A DNA stretch of 17,703 bases, from NCBI GenBank assembly GCA_035316025.1, contig DATFXL010000133.1, forward strand, positions 1 to 17,703, written 5' to 3'. The position numbers and the translations under genes are program-made. Of the stretch, positions 7,774-15,285 are shown piece by piece. This DNA comes from JALZAA01 sp035316025. Lineage in GTDB: Bacteria > Actinomycetota > Acidimicrobiia > IMCC26256 > JACDBD01. Each line of letters opens with the position of its first letter. Position 1 is the first letter of the stretch. The notes below the pieces were generated by a model. It made no database searches and was not told where the DNA came from. It saw only the letters and a program-made list of their open reading frames with translations.

Positions 7774-7820
7774 TTTTGGCGTCGAGCAGTCGCCATATGT
7801 CGGGTGCAGCGACGCCAAAA
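7774..7820. repeat. Perfect 11-bp inverted repeat upstream of the CoA-transferase start
   Basis: TTTTGGCGTCG (7774-7784) is repeated in inverse as CGACGCCAAAA (7810-7820), with 25 bp between. It fills most of the 64-bp gap between the dehydrogenase stop (7831) and the CoA-transferase ATG (7766). In the minus-strand transcript the second arm ends 7 nt before the ATG. It could be a leader hairpin, a terminator for the dehydrogenase, or a two-site operator with half-sites 36 bp apart. Confidence 0.6.
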
Positions 7821-7830
7821 CCAACCGATC

Positions 7831-8925
7831 TCAGGCGCTGTCGAGCACGAGGTCGGCGAGGCGGCGTCGCTGCCAGCCCTGGTAGCCGAGCATCGCATCG
7901 TTCATCTTGGCCCGCTTGTAATAGAAGTGCGCGTCGCAGTCCCACGTGAAGCCGACGCCCCCGTGGATCTGGATGTCCTCGCCCGAGATGAACACGGCCG
8001 CCTCGGCGACGAACCCCTTCGCCATCGCCGCCGCGCGCCGACGGCTCTCGTCGTCGACATCGGACGCCCACGCCGCGTAGTGCGTCCCCACCCGCGCCAG
8101 CTCGAGCCGGTGCAGCATGTCGACGGCCTTGTGCCGGATGGCCTGGAACGTGGCGATCGGCCGGTCGAACTGCACGCGTGCCTTGGCGTACTCCGTCGCG
8201 AGCGCGAGCGCGGCGTCACAGGCGCCGACGAGCTCGGCGGCAAGCATGACCGCGGCGTCGTCCACGATCCGGTGCCACGGCGCAGTCTGGTCACCCCGCG
8301 GGCCGATCGGCACCGCTCGATGCTCTTCGAGGACGAGCTGGGCCGCCTTGCGGGTCGGGTCCATCGTCGGAGCGGCGTCGCCGCGTGGTGCTTCGAGCAG
8401 GAACGAGCCGAGGCCCTCCTCGGTCCGCGCCACGACGATGACCCAATCGGCGGTGTGTCCATCGAGCACGAGCGGCTTGTGGCCGGTGAGCACCCAGTCG
8501 GCGCCTTTGCGGCGGGCGCGCGTGTGTACGCGTTCCACGGGATCGTCGTGCCCGAGCTCCTCGAGCGCGACCGTGCCTCGGATCGCGCCCGACGCCAGCT
8601 GCGCGAGAAGGTCGTCCTCACCCAGTTCGCGCGCCGCGAGCGTGGCGAACACCGCTGACGAGAAGAACGGGCCCGGGAACGGCAGGCGTCCCATCTCCTC
8701 CATCACGACCGCCATGTCGACGAGCCCGAGGCCGAGGCCGCCGTTCGCCTCCGGCACGAGCAGCCCGGGCCATCCGAGCTCAGCGAGCTTCTCCCAGACC
8801 GCGTCCGTGAAGCCGCGCTCGTCGTCGGCCATCTCCCGCATGTAGTGGTCTGACGCCTCGCGCGCGAGGAACGCGCGGACCGCTTCGCGTAGCGCGTCTT
8901 GATCTTCGCTGAAGGTGAAATCCAA
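7831..8925 (-). CDS. Acyl-CoA dehydrogenase family protein, short FadE27/28-like subunit
   Basis: This 364-aa acyl-CoA dehydrogenase-fold protein probably acts in alpha,beta-dehydrogenation of a CoA ester. The N-terminal helical domain starts MDFTFSEDQDALREAVRAFL. The C-terminal domain has the conserved ARVQFDRPIATFQAIRH (249-265) and HGGVGFTWDCDAHFYYKRAK (321-340). The latter form is typical of the partner subunit in actinobacterial alpha2-beta2 dehydrogenases such as FadE26-27 and FadE28-29. I see no obvious catalytic Glu: the stretch where IVD-type enzymes have their Glu reads RIVDDAAVMLAAEL, and the MCAD-type position is not an E-G-T motif. The start is TTG (8923-8925), where the family N-terminus begins, 10 nt after GGGAGG; longer frames upstream run into the divergent gene. 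Its likely partner is the divergent dehydrogenase at 8975. Confidence 0.88.
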   Translation of the reverse strand: MDFTFSEDQDALREAVRAFLAREASDHYMREMADDERGFTDAVWEKLAELGWPGLLVPEANGGLGLGLVDMAVVMEEMGRLPFPGPFFSSAVFATLAARELGEDDLLAQLASGAIRGTVALEELGHDDPVERVHTRARRKGADWVLTGHKPLVLDGHTADWVIVVARTEEGLGSFLLEAPRGDAAPTMDPTRKAAQLVLEEHRAVPIGPRGDQTAPWHRIVDDAAVMLAAELVGACDAALALATEYAKARVQFDRPIATFQAIRHKAVDMLHRLELARVGTHYAAWASDVDDESRRRAAAMAKGFVAEAAVFISGEDIQIHGGVGFTWDCDAHFYYKRAKMNDAMLGYQGWQRRRLADLVLDSA

Positions 8926-8946
8926 GGGAACGCAGCCTCCCGAGAA

Positions 8947-8966
8947 ACCTGACACGGATGTTAGTG
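8947..8966. promoter_or_regulatory. Palindromic operator in divergent dehydrogenase promoter (copy 1)
   Basis: The core CTGACA-CGGA-TGTTAG (8949-8964) is an imperfect palindrome with 5 of 6 arm pairs. It matches the palindrome at 17308-17327 at 12 of 16 core positions, and AACCTGACAYGG is shared at 11 of 12. It sits midway between the two divergent acyl-CoA dehydrogenase genes and overlaps the predicted -10 boxes of both. This suggests a repressor site, plausibly for a TetR-type lipid-metabolism regulator, although no such gene is in the window. Confidence 0.5.
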
Positions 8967-8967
8967 T
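8958..8967. promoter_or_regulatory. Overlapping predicted divergent -10 elements
   Basis: On the plus strand TAGTGT (8962-8967) lies exactly 7 nt before the ATG at 8975, the spacing expected for a leaderless transcript; no Shine-Dalgarno sequence precedes that ATG. On the minus strand TAACAT (8963-8958) would start a transcript near 8951, with GGGAGG and the TTG start downstream. No good -35 boxes were identified. Confidence 0.35.
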
Positions 8968-8974
8968 TCGGGCG

Positions 8975-10186
8975 ATGGATTTCGCGTACTCGCCCGAGGA
9001 CATCGCGTTCCGCGACGAGCTTCGCGAGTGGCTCGAGGAGAACCTGCCGAAGTTCCTCGCCGACTGGGGTGGCGACGAGGATCTCCCTTCTGGCGCCGTT
9101 CGGTCGAGCGTCTCGCGCAGCCAGGAGCGTCGGAAGGACTGGCAACGCCGTCTGAACGAAGGACGGTGGGCGGCGATCAACTGGCCGCAGGAGTGGGGCG
9201 GGCGCGAGGCGACGCCGGAGCAGAACGTCGTCCACGCCGAGGAGAATGCAAGGGTGCGCGCGCCCGGCATCTACAACGCCAACGGCATCTGGCAGATCGG
9301 GCCCATGATCATCAAGTGGGGTACCGAGGAGCAAAAGCAGCGATGGCTGCCTGGCATCCTCGACGCGTCGGAGCACTGGTGCCAGGGCTTCAGCGAGCCG
9401 GAAGCGGGCTCCGACCTCGCGAACTTGCGCACGACCGCCGTGCGCGACGGCGAGGAGTACGTTGTGAACGGCCAGAAGATCTGGATCTCGACCGCACACC
9501 TCGCCGACTGGGGGCTGTTCCTCCTGCGCACAGATCCCGGGGCGATCGAGCGTGGCGCCAAGCACGAAGGCATCACTGCGTTCATCGTGAACATGGACAC
9601 GCCTGGTATCGAATGCCGCCCCATCCGCGACATCGCCGGCGAGGAGCTCTTCAACGAGGTTTGGTTCACCGACGCCCGCGTCCCCGCCGACTGCCGCCTC
9701 GGCGAGGAGGGTCAAGGGTGGCAGGTGGCTATGGGCACGCTGGGCCACGAGCGAGTCGGCACCGCGGGCCTCGCAATCACCATGGCCGCGGATCTGCGCT
9801 CGATGATCTCGGCGGCCAAGGCGACGAACCCCGACGCGTTGCGGGACCCGGAGATCCGCGACCGCATCGCCCGGGCATTCACGGATATCGAATACACGAA
9901 ACTGCTGAACTACCGGGCGCTGACGAAGATCATCAGAGGCGAGAAGAACTGGCCCGAGGTCCCGCTCGCCAAGCTGCAGTGGAGCTATCTCGCTCAGACC
10001 CTCGCCGAGCTCGCGGTCGACCTGCTCGGGCCGGCGGGCGTTCTCGCCAAGGGCGGCCCCGACGCCGTCGACGGCGGAACGTGGACGCGCCTGTACTCAT
10101 TCCAGCGATACACGACGATCGGCGCCGGCGCGACCGAGGTGCAGAAGAACATCATCGCCGACCGCGCCCTGTTGCCCCGCAAGTAG
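8975..10186 (+). CDS. Acyl-CoA dehydrogenase, long FadE26/29-like catalytic subunit
   Basis: This 403-aa FAD-dependent acyl-CoA dehydrogenase makes the 2,3-double bond in a CoA ester. It has the N-terminal MDFAYSPEDIAFRDELREWL. The substrate/FAD strand motif is WCQGFSEPEAGSDLANLRT (135-152), followed by NGQKIWISTAHLADW. The C-terminal FAD segment TTIGAGATEVQKNIIADRAL ends the protein. The MCAD-type catalytic Glu of the EGT motif is absent, but E259 in TLGHERVGTAG sits where isovaleryl-CoA-type enzymes keep theirs. This pattern fits the catalytic chain of an alpha2-beta2 enzyme, with the divergent short dehydrogenase as partner. ATG at 8975 begins the family N-terminus and appears leaderless. 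An LLM oxidoreductase gene follows 62 bp downstream on the same strand. Confidence 0.92.
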   Translation: MDFAYSPEDIAFRDELREWLEENLPKFLADWGGDEDLPSGAVRSSVSRSQERRKDWQRRLNEGRWAAINWPQEWGGREATPEQNVVHAEENARVRAPGIYNANGIWQIGPMIIKWGTEEQKQRWLPGILDASEHWCQGFSEPEAGSDLANLRTTAVRDGEEYVVNGQKIWISTAHLADWGLFLLRTDPGAIERGAKHEGITAFIVNMDTPGIECRPIRDIAGEELFNEVWFTDARVPADCRLGEEGQGWQVAMGTLGHERVGTAGLAITMAADLRSMISAAKATNPDALRDPEIRDRIARAFTDIEYTKLLNYRALTKIIRGEKNWPEVPLAKLQWSYLAQTLAELAVDLLGPAGVLAKGGPDAVDGGTWTRLYSFQRYTTIGAGATEVQKNIIADRALLPRK

Positions 10187-10248
10187 CGCACATCGTCGAT
10201 GCGCATCTGGACCATGAATATGTTGGTCTGGAGACGCAACATCTCGTA

Positions 10249-11133
10249 GTGAAGCTCGGCATCGTCACGCCCGTCGTCACCCGGCTTCCTCGCGCGCACG
10301 CCGCATGGGAGGAAAGGGCGGGGATCGACGAGATCGCGCGCGTGGCGGCGGAGGCTGACCGACTGGGGTACCACCATCTGACGTGCAGCGAGCACGTTGC
10401 GCTCCCCCGCGACGTCGTCGACACCCGCGGCGGCACGTACTGGGATCCGCTATCGGTGTTCGGCTATCTCGCCGCGCGCACATCGACGATCCGGCTCGCG
10501 ACCCACGTCCTCGTCCTCGGCTACCACCACCCCGTCGCCATCGCCAAGCGGTACGGAACACTCGACCGCGTCTCCGGCGGACGGCTCGTGCTCGGCGTCG
10601 GCGTGGGCTCACTGCGGGAGGAGTTCGAGCTCCTCGGCGCGCAATTCGAGGGACGCGGCGAGCGCGGTGACGACGCACTCCGCGCTCTTCGCGCCTCGCT
10701 CTCGGAGCGCGAGCCCTCGTACCGAGGCGCGCACTACGTATTCGACGGCTTCGTCGTCGAACCGTGCGCCGTGCAGCCGCGGGTGCCGATCTGGGTGGGC
10801 GGACGCACGGCGCGTTCGCTGCGGCGGGCGATCGAGCTGGCCGACGGCTGGGCGCCGTTCGGGATGTCCCGCGCCGAGCTCGGCGGCATGATCGCCCGCG
10901 GGCGCGACACCGAGGCGTGGGCGTCCCGCGTTGGCGCGGCGGGTACGCCGCCGTTCGAGGTCCTCCTACAGAATGAGCATCCCTTCGACCCCGGAACCGA
11001 GCCCGACCGCGTCCGCGACGCCGTCGGGCGCCTCGCAGACGCCGGCGCGACCACGATCAATGTGCGCTTCGTGCACCACTCGCTCGACCATTACCTCGAG
11101 CAACTGGCGGCGATGCGGGAGCTCGTCGCCTGA
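10249..11133 (+). CDS. LLM-class (F420-dependent type) oxidoreductase
   Basis: This 294-aa luciferase-like TIM-barrel oxidoreductase is of the type annotated in actinobacteria as F420-dependent (TIGR03619-like). It starts MKLGIVTPVV. It shows EADRLGYHHLTCSEHVALP (35-53), a substrate/cofactor region TYWDPLSVFGYLAARTSTIRLATHVLVL (63-90), HHPVAIAKRYGTLDRVSGGRLVLGVGVG (93-120) and VPIWVGGRTARSLRRAIELADGWAP (179-203). These are the classic core motifs of the family. GTG at 10249 is the only plausible in-frame start before the conserved N-terminus, and the ribosome site is weak (GGAG 15 nt upstream). Its position after a dehydrogenase suggests a role in lipid or xenobiotic redox chemistry; the substrate is unknown. 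It ends 2 bp from the convergent methyltransferase stop. Confidence 0.88.
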   Translation: MKLGIVTPVVTRLPRAHAAWEERAGIDEIARVAAEADRLGYHHLTCSEHVALPRDVVDTRGGTYWDPLSVFGYLAARTSTIRLATHVLVLGYHHPVAIAKRYGTLDRVSGGRLVLGVGVGSLREEFELLGAQFEGRGERGDDALRALRASLSEREPSYRGAHYVFDGFVVEPCAVQPRVPIWVGGRTARSLRRAIELADGWAPFGMSRAELGGMIARGRDTEAWASRVGAAGTPPFEVLLQNEHPFDPGTEPDRVRDAVGRLADAGATTINVRFVHHSLDHYLEQLAAMRELVA

Positions 11134-11135
11134 CC

Positions 11136-11789
11136 TCAGAAGTCGACGAAATGGTCGAACGCTCTCAGGGGCCGGACGCGCGGGGTACGGAGGACGGCCC
11201 AGTGGTGGGCAGCGGCGTCCGTACAGACCTCTTCGATCGCCCATCCGATGTTCGCAGTGAAGAAGGCAACCGCCCGCGAGACCGAACGCAGCTGGTAGTC
11301 ATCGACGATCACGATCCCCCCGCAGCGCACGAGACGATCGAGGTACACGAGGTCGACGAACACGCCGTCGAAACGGTGATTCCCGTCGACGAACGCAAGG
11401 TCGAAGGCGTGTCCTTCGGCGAGGAGCCGAGGCAAGACGATGTGCGATTCGGCCGAGTGGTGCTCGACAAGCTCGAGGACGCCCGCGTCGTCGAGAAATT
11501 GCAGCGCGCAGTTCGCGAAGCGGCTCTGCTGGTGCGGATCGATTGCCAGGTGGCGCGCAGCGGCGTCGCCGTTTGCCAACAAGCCGTCGCAGATGAAGAG
11601 CGCCGCGACGCCGTATCCAAGGCCGACCTCGATGGTACGAAGGGCCTTTTCGCGCACTACCCAGGTGCGCAGTGCTTGGCCCTCCTCGGCGTCGATCGCG
11701 ACCGGGAACAGGTCGTGCACCGACCCATCGAACCGCGCCACGCACCTCCGATCACGGAACAGGCGATCGATCACGCCGCACGGGGGCAT
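11136..11789 (-). CDS. Class I SAM-dependent methyltransferase (Methyltransf_24-like)
   Basis: This 217-aa methyltransferase transfers a methyl group from S-adenosylmethionine, probably to an oxygen. Motif I is IEVGLGYGVAALF (53-65) and the acidic ribose-binding position is in LAIDPHQQ (81-88). The stretch FDLAFVDGNHRFDGVFVDL (129-147) followed by CGGIVIVDDY (156-165) is the hallmark of the Methyltransf_24 / CmcI-like O-methyltransferases. The ATG (11787-11789) overlaps the acetate kinase stop as TGATG, so the gene is probably translationally coupled to it. TTG codons at 11792 and 11795 are alternative starts. Its target is unknown, and its presence behind phosphoketolase and acetate kinase is unexpected. 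Confidence 0.85.
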   Translation of the reverse strand: MPPCGVIDRLFRDRRCVARFDGSVHDLFPVAIDAEEGQALRTWVVREKALRTIEVGLGYGVAALFICDGLLANGDAAARHLAIDPHQQSRFANCALQFLDDAGVLELVEHHSAESHIVLPRLLAEGHAFDLAFVDGNHRFDGVFVDLVYLDRLVRCGGIVIVDDYQLRSVSRAVAFFTANIGWAIEEVCTDAAAHHWAVLRTPRVRPLRAFDHFVDF

Positions 11790-12913
11790 CAACAACCTCG
11801 GCCCGGGTCGCCGGCGACGAGAGCGCCGGTGTGACGGGCGATAACACGGTCCTCGTCCGTTGCGACCACGCGCACGACGCAGCCGGCGTGGGGCGCGCTG
11901 ATGACGTCGGCGTGCGCGTCATTGGCCGCATCATCCAGCACGACGCCCAGGTGCTCGAGACCCTGGCAGATCTGGGCCCGGATGGACGCGGCCTTCTCGC
12001 CGATCCCGCCCGTGAACACCAGCGTGTCGACCCCGCCGAGGGTCGCCGCCAAGACACCGACGTGCTGACGAGCGTGGTAGCAGAAGGCGTCTACGGCGAA
12101 CGCCGCCCGCGCGTCACGCGCCCGCCGCTCGACGAGCGTCCGCATGTCCGACGTGCCGCCCGACAGCGCCACGAGCCCCGACTCGCGATCGACCAATCGC
12201 TCGAGGCGGTCGGCGTCGTAGCCCTGTTCGCGGAGCAGGTACAGGGGCACACCCGGGTCGAGGTCGCCGCTCCGTGTGCTCATGACCAGGCCGCCGGCGG
12301 GCGTGAACCCCATCGTCGTGTCGACCGATCGCCCGTCCCGCACCGCGACCATGCTGGCGCCGTTGCCGAGATGGGCGATGACGCCCCGGCCGAGCTCGGT
12401 CGCCCCCACCGCGCCGACGACATACTCGTACGACAGCCCGTGGAATCCGTAGCGCCGCACGCCTGCCTCCGCCAGCGCGTCCGGCAGCGGGAGGCGCTGC
12501 GCGAGCGCCGGCATGTCGTGGTGGAAGCCAGTGTCGAAGCACGCCACTTGGGGGATGTCCCACCGGGCGCCGATTGCGTCGATGCCCGAGATCGCGGCTG
12601 GGAGGTGCAAGGGCGCGAACGCGACCAGCTCGCGGAGCTCCATGAGCACGCCGTCGTCGACGAGCACGGGCTCGGCGTGGTGTGGTCCGCCGTGGACGAC
12701 CCGGTGACCGGCGGCGGCGGGCGCCGGGAGATCCCGGTCGTCGAAGCCTGCTAGCGCGGCGTCGAGCGCCGCCCGGTAGTCACCGGCGTTGACCGGATGC
12801 GCGGACCGTCCGAGCTCGTGCTCGGTCGTCCGGTCGAGCTCGAACAGCGCCGTCTTCAACGACGACGAGCCGCTGTTGACACAGAGGACGACGATCGGCC
12901 CGCTGGGGCTCAC
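11789..12913 (-). CDS. ackA: Acetate kinase
   Basis: This 374-aa acetate kinase interconverts acetyl phosphate + ADP with acetate + ATP. Its conserved blocks are VNSGSSSLK (12-20), GHRVVHGG with the catalytic Arg (R71), ACFDTGFHHDMP (Asp127), RRYGFHGLSYEYV (H158), IAHLGNGASMVAVRDGRSVDTTMGFTPAGG, STRSGDLDPG (R214), the nucleotide site VFTGGIGEK (299-307), and a final TDEDRVIAR with Glu354. It is about 25 residues shorter than the common 400-aa enzyme, mostly between residues 20 and 70. The usual GTSH after the YGFHG motif reads GLSY. GTG at 12911-12913 overlaps the phosphoketolase stop as GTGA. It sits directly behind xfp, which makes its substrate, so the pair works as one ATP-yielding step. 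Confidence 0.93.
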   Translation of the reverse strand: MSPSGPIVVLCVNSGSSSLKTALFELDRTTEHELGRSAHPVNAGDYRAALDAALAGFDDRDLPAPAAAGHRVVHGGPHHAEPVLVDDGVLMELRELVAFAPLHLPAAISGIDAIGARWDIPQVACFDTGFHHDMPALAQRLPLPDALAEAGVRRYGFHGLSYEYVVGAVGATELGRGVIAHLGNGASMVAVRDGRSVDTTMGFTPAGGLVMSTRSGDLDPGVPLYLLREQGYDADRLERLVDRESGLVALSGGTSDMRTLVERRARDARAAFAVDAFCYHARQHVGVLAATLGGVDTLVFTGGIGEKAASIRAQICQGLEHLGVVLDDAANDAHADVISAPHAGCVVRVVATDEDRVIARHTGALVAGDPGRGC

Positions 12914-15276
12914 GGGCTCCAACGCCAGTCGCGCACCTCCGGCATGTCCTCGAAGTGCTCGACCACGTAGCCGGCGTGTTTTCGCAGCATGCCGTTGCAG
13001 TGCTCGACGAGCGTCTCCGCGCCCACCGGTACGTGGCGCGCGCGATGCATAGCCTCGATGCACAGGTGATACCGGCTGATCTTGTTGCGCACGACCATGT
13101 CGAAAGGCGTGGTTGTCGTGCCCTCCTCTTCGTAGCCGCGTACGTGGAAGCGTTGGGGGTTGGGCCGCCCGTGGATCAGGTGGTGGAGCGCGCTCTGGTA
13201 CCCGTGAAACGCGAACACGACGTCCGTGTCGGCTGTGAACGCGTCCACGAAGTCGCCCTCGGCCATGCCGTGCGGGTGGCGCGCCTCGGGAAACAGCGCC
13301 ATGAGGTCGACGACGTTCACGACCCGGAACTCGAAGTCGGCGACGTACCGGCGGAGAAGCTCGGCGGCGGCGATGGTCTCCATGGTGACGATGTCCCCGG
13401 CCGATGCCAGGACGATCTCGGGCTCCTTACGGTGCTCGTTCCCGGCCCAGTCCCAGACAGATGCGCCACGGGCGGCATGCCGACGCGCGTCGTCCATGTC
13501 GAGCCACTGGAGCTGGGGTTGCTTGTCGATGACGATGAGGTTCACGTAGTCGCGGCTGCGGAGGCAGTGGTCGGCGATGGCGAGGAGACTGTTGGCGTCG
13601 GGCGGCAAATAGATGCGCGAGACCGTTCCTTTCTTGCTCAGGACGGTGTCGATCAAACCGGGGCCCTGGTGGCTGAACCCGTTGTGGTCGTTGCGCCAAC
13701 ACGTCGAGGTGAGCAGCACGTTCAGCGAGGAGACCGGCGCACGCCACGTGAGGTCCCGCGCTGCCTCGAGCCACTTGGAGTGCTGCACCGTCATCGACGC
13801 CGAGACCATGGCGAACGCCTCGTACGAGGCGAACACGCCGTGCCGACCGGTGAGGACGTAACCCTCGAGCCAACCCTGGCAATTGTGCTCGCTGAGGATC
13901 TCCATGACGCGTCCGTCCGGCGCGACGTGGTCGTCGACTGCGACGATCGGCTCGAGCAGCACCCGGTTCTCGACGTCGAACACGGCGCCGAGCCGGTTCG
14001 AGTTCGTCTCGTCGGGGCAGACGAGACGGAAGTTGCCGTTCTCCTGGTTGCTGGTGAACACGTCGCGCAGGAACTCGCCCAGCCGGCGCGTCGACTCGTG
14101 CAATTCCTTCCCCGGTGTGCGCACGGGAATCGCGTACTCGGTGAAGTCGGGCAGGTCCAGCGGGTCGAGCAGCAGACCTCCATTGGCGTGCGGGTTGGAA
14201 CCCATGCGGCGGTCACCCTTCGGCGCGAGCTCGGCCAACGGCTCGACGAGGCATCCCTCGCTGTCGAAGAGCTCCTCGGGCCGGTAGCCGCGCATCCACT
14301 CCTCGAGCTGACGCAGATGGTCCGGGTTGTTCCGGACGTTGGGGAGCGGCACCTGGTGCGCTCGAAACGTCCCCTCGACGGGAAGCCCGTCGACGACCTT
14401 CGGGCCGGTCCAGCCCTTCGGCGTACGCAGCACGAGCGCCGGCCATCGCGGGCGGGCACCGAAGCCGTGCGCGCGGGCCCCATCCTGGATCACTCTGATC
14501 GCGTCGAAACACCGGTCGAGTGTCGACGCCAGCCCCCGGTGCACGGCCGGTGGATCGTCGCCCTCGACGAAATGCACGTCGTAGCCGTAGCCCGCGAGCA
14601 CCGACTCGACCGCGTCATCGGTTGCCCGACCGAAGACCGTCGGGCCCGAGATCTTGTAGCCGTTGAGATGCAGGATGGGGAGTACCGCGCCGTCGCGCAC
14701 CGGGTTCAAGAAGTCGATCCCCTGCCACGAGCCCGACAACGGTCCGGTCTCGGCTTCCCCGTCGCCGATCACGCTTGCGACGACCAGGTCTGGGTTGTCG
14801 AACGCGGCGCCGAACGCGTGCGCGAGCGCGTAGCCGAGCTCACCTCCTTCGTGGATGGACCCCGGTGTCGGGACGCTCACATGGCTGGGCACGCCCCCCG
14901 GGGTCGAGAACTGGCGGAACAGTCGTCGCATCCCCTCGTGCCCCTGCGACACCACCGGGTAGATCTCGCTGTAGGTCCCCTCGAGGTACACGTTGGCGAG
15001 CACCGCCGGGCCGCCGTGGCCGGGACCCGTGATGTAGATCACGTCGGCGTCGCGTTCCCGGATGATGCGGTTCAGGTGGATGTACAGAAGGCTCAGTCCG
15101 GGGGAGGTTCCCCAGTGGCCGAGCAGACGGGGCTTGATGTGCTCGGGCCGCAGCGGCTCGCGCAGCAAGGCGTTGTCCTGGAGGTAGATCTGCCCGACCG
15201 TGAGATAGTTCGCAGCGCGCCAGTACGCGTTGATCGCCGCGAGCTCGTCGTCGGAGATGCCCGACTCCGACTGCAT
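12910..15276 (-). CDS. xfp: Xylulose-5-phosphate/fructose-6-phosphate phosphoketolase
   Basis: This 788-aa thiamine-diphosphate enzyme cleaves xylulose-5-P, and in many members fructose-6-P, with phosphate to acetyl phosphate plus an aldose phosphate. Hallmarks in order are LLGHWGTSPG (51-60), GPGHGGPAVLANVYLEGTY (84-102), PSHVSVPTPGSIHEGGELGYAL (130-151), the ThDP/Mg site GDGEAETGPL (171-180), HLNGYKISGPT (203-213), FRAHQVPLP (304-312), PDETNSNRL with Glu423, and NDHNGFSHQGPG (529-540). Length and all catalytic residues match the family, so it should be active. The ATG lies 9 bp after the aldose epimerase stop and the gene overlaps ackA by 4 bp. Dual or single substrate preference cannot be decided from sequence. 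Confidence 0.97.
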   Translation of the reverse strand: MQSESGISDDELAAINAYWRAANYLTVGQIYLQDNALLREPLRPEHIKPRLLGHWGTSPGLSLLYIHLNRIIRERDADVIYITGPGHGGPAVLANVYLEGTYSEIYPVVSQGHEGMRRLFRQFSTPGGVPSHVSVPTPGSIHEGGELGYALAHAFGAAFDNPDLVVASVIGDGEAETGPLSGSWQGIDFLNPVRDGAVLPILHLNGYKISGPTVFGRATDDAVESVLAGYGYDVHFVEGDDPPAVHRGLASTLDRCFDAIRVIQDGARAHGFGARPRWPALVLRTPKGWTGPKVVDGLPVEGTFRAHQVPLPNVRNNPDHLRQLEEWMRGYRPEELFDSEGCLVEPLAELAPKGDRRMGSNPHANGGLLLDPLDLPDFTEYAIPVRTPGKELHESTRRLGEFLRDVFTSNQENGNFRLVCPDETNSNRLGAVFDVENRVLLEPIVAVDDHVAPDGRVMEILSEHNCQGWLEGYVLTGRHGVFASYEAFAMVSASMTVQHSKWLEAARDLTWRAPVSSLNVLLTSTCWRNDHNGFSHQGPGLIDTVLSKKGTVSRIYLPPDANSLLAIADHCLRSRDYVNLIVIDKQPQLQWLDMDDARRHAARGASVWDWAGNEHRKEPEIVLASAGDIVTMETIAAAELLRRYVADFEFRVVNVVDLMALFPEARHPHGMAEGDFVDAFTADTDVVFAFHGYQSALHHLIHGRPNPQRFHVRGYEEEGTTTTPFDMVVRNKISRYHLCIEAMHRARHVPVGAETLVEHCNGMLRKHAGYVVEHFEDMPEVRDWRWSP

Positions 15277-15285
15277 CCGCGCGCC

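Noticed and set aside
7767..7898. A 44-residue N-terminal extension of the CoA-transferase
   Set aside because: It overlaps the end of the dehydrogenase gene and the inverted repeat, and the family N-terminus begins at the ATG at 7766.
10186..10204. A possible hairpin after the long dehydrogenase gene
   Set aside because: The longer pairing needs a one-base loop and a bulge, and the remaining stem is only four base pairs.
9028..10248. A long in-frame extension upstream of the LLM oxidoreductase
   Set aside because: It overlaps the dehydrogenase gene in another frame and is Arg-rich without family similarity; the LLM fold begins at the GTG at 10249.
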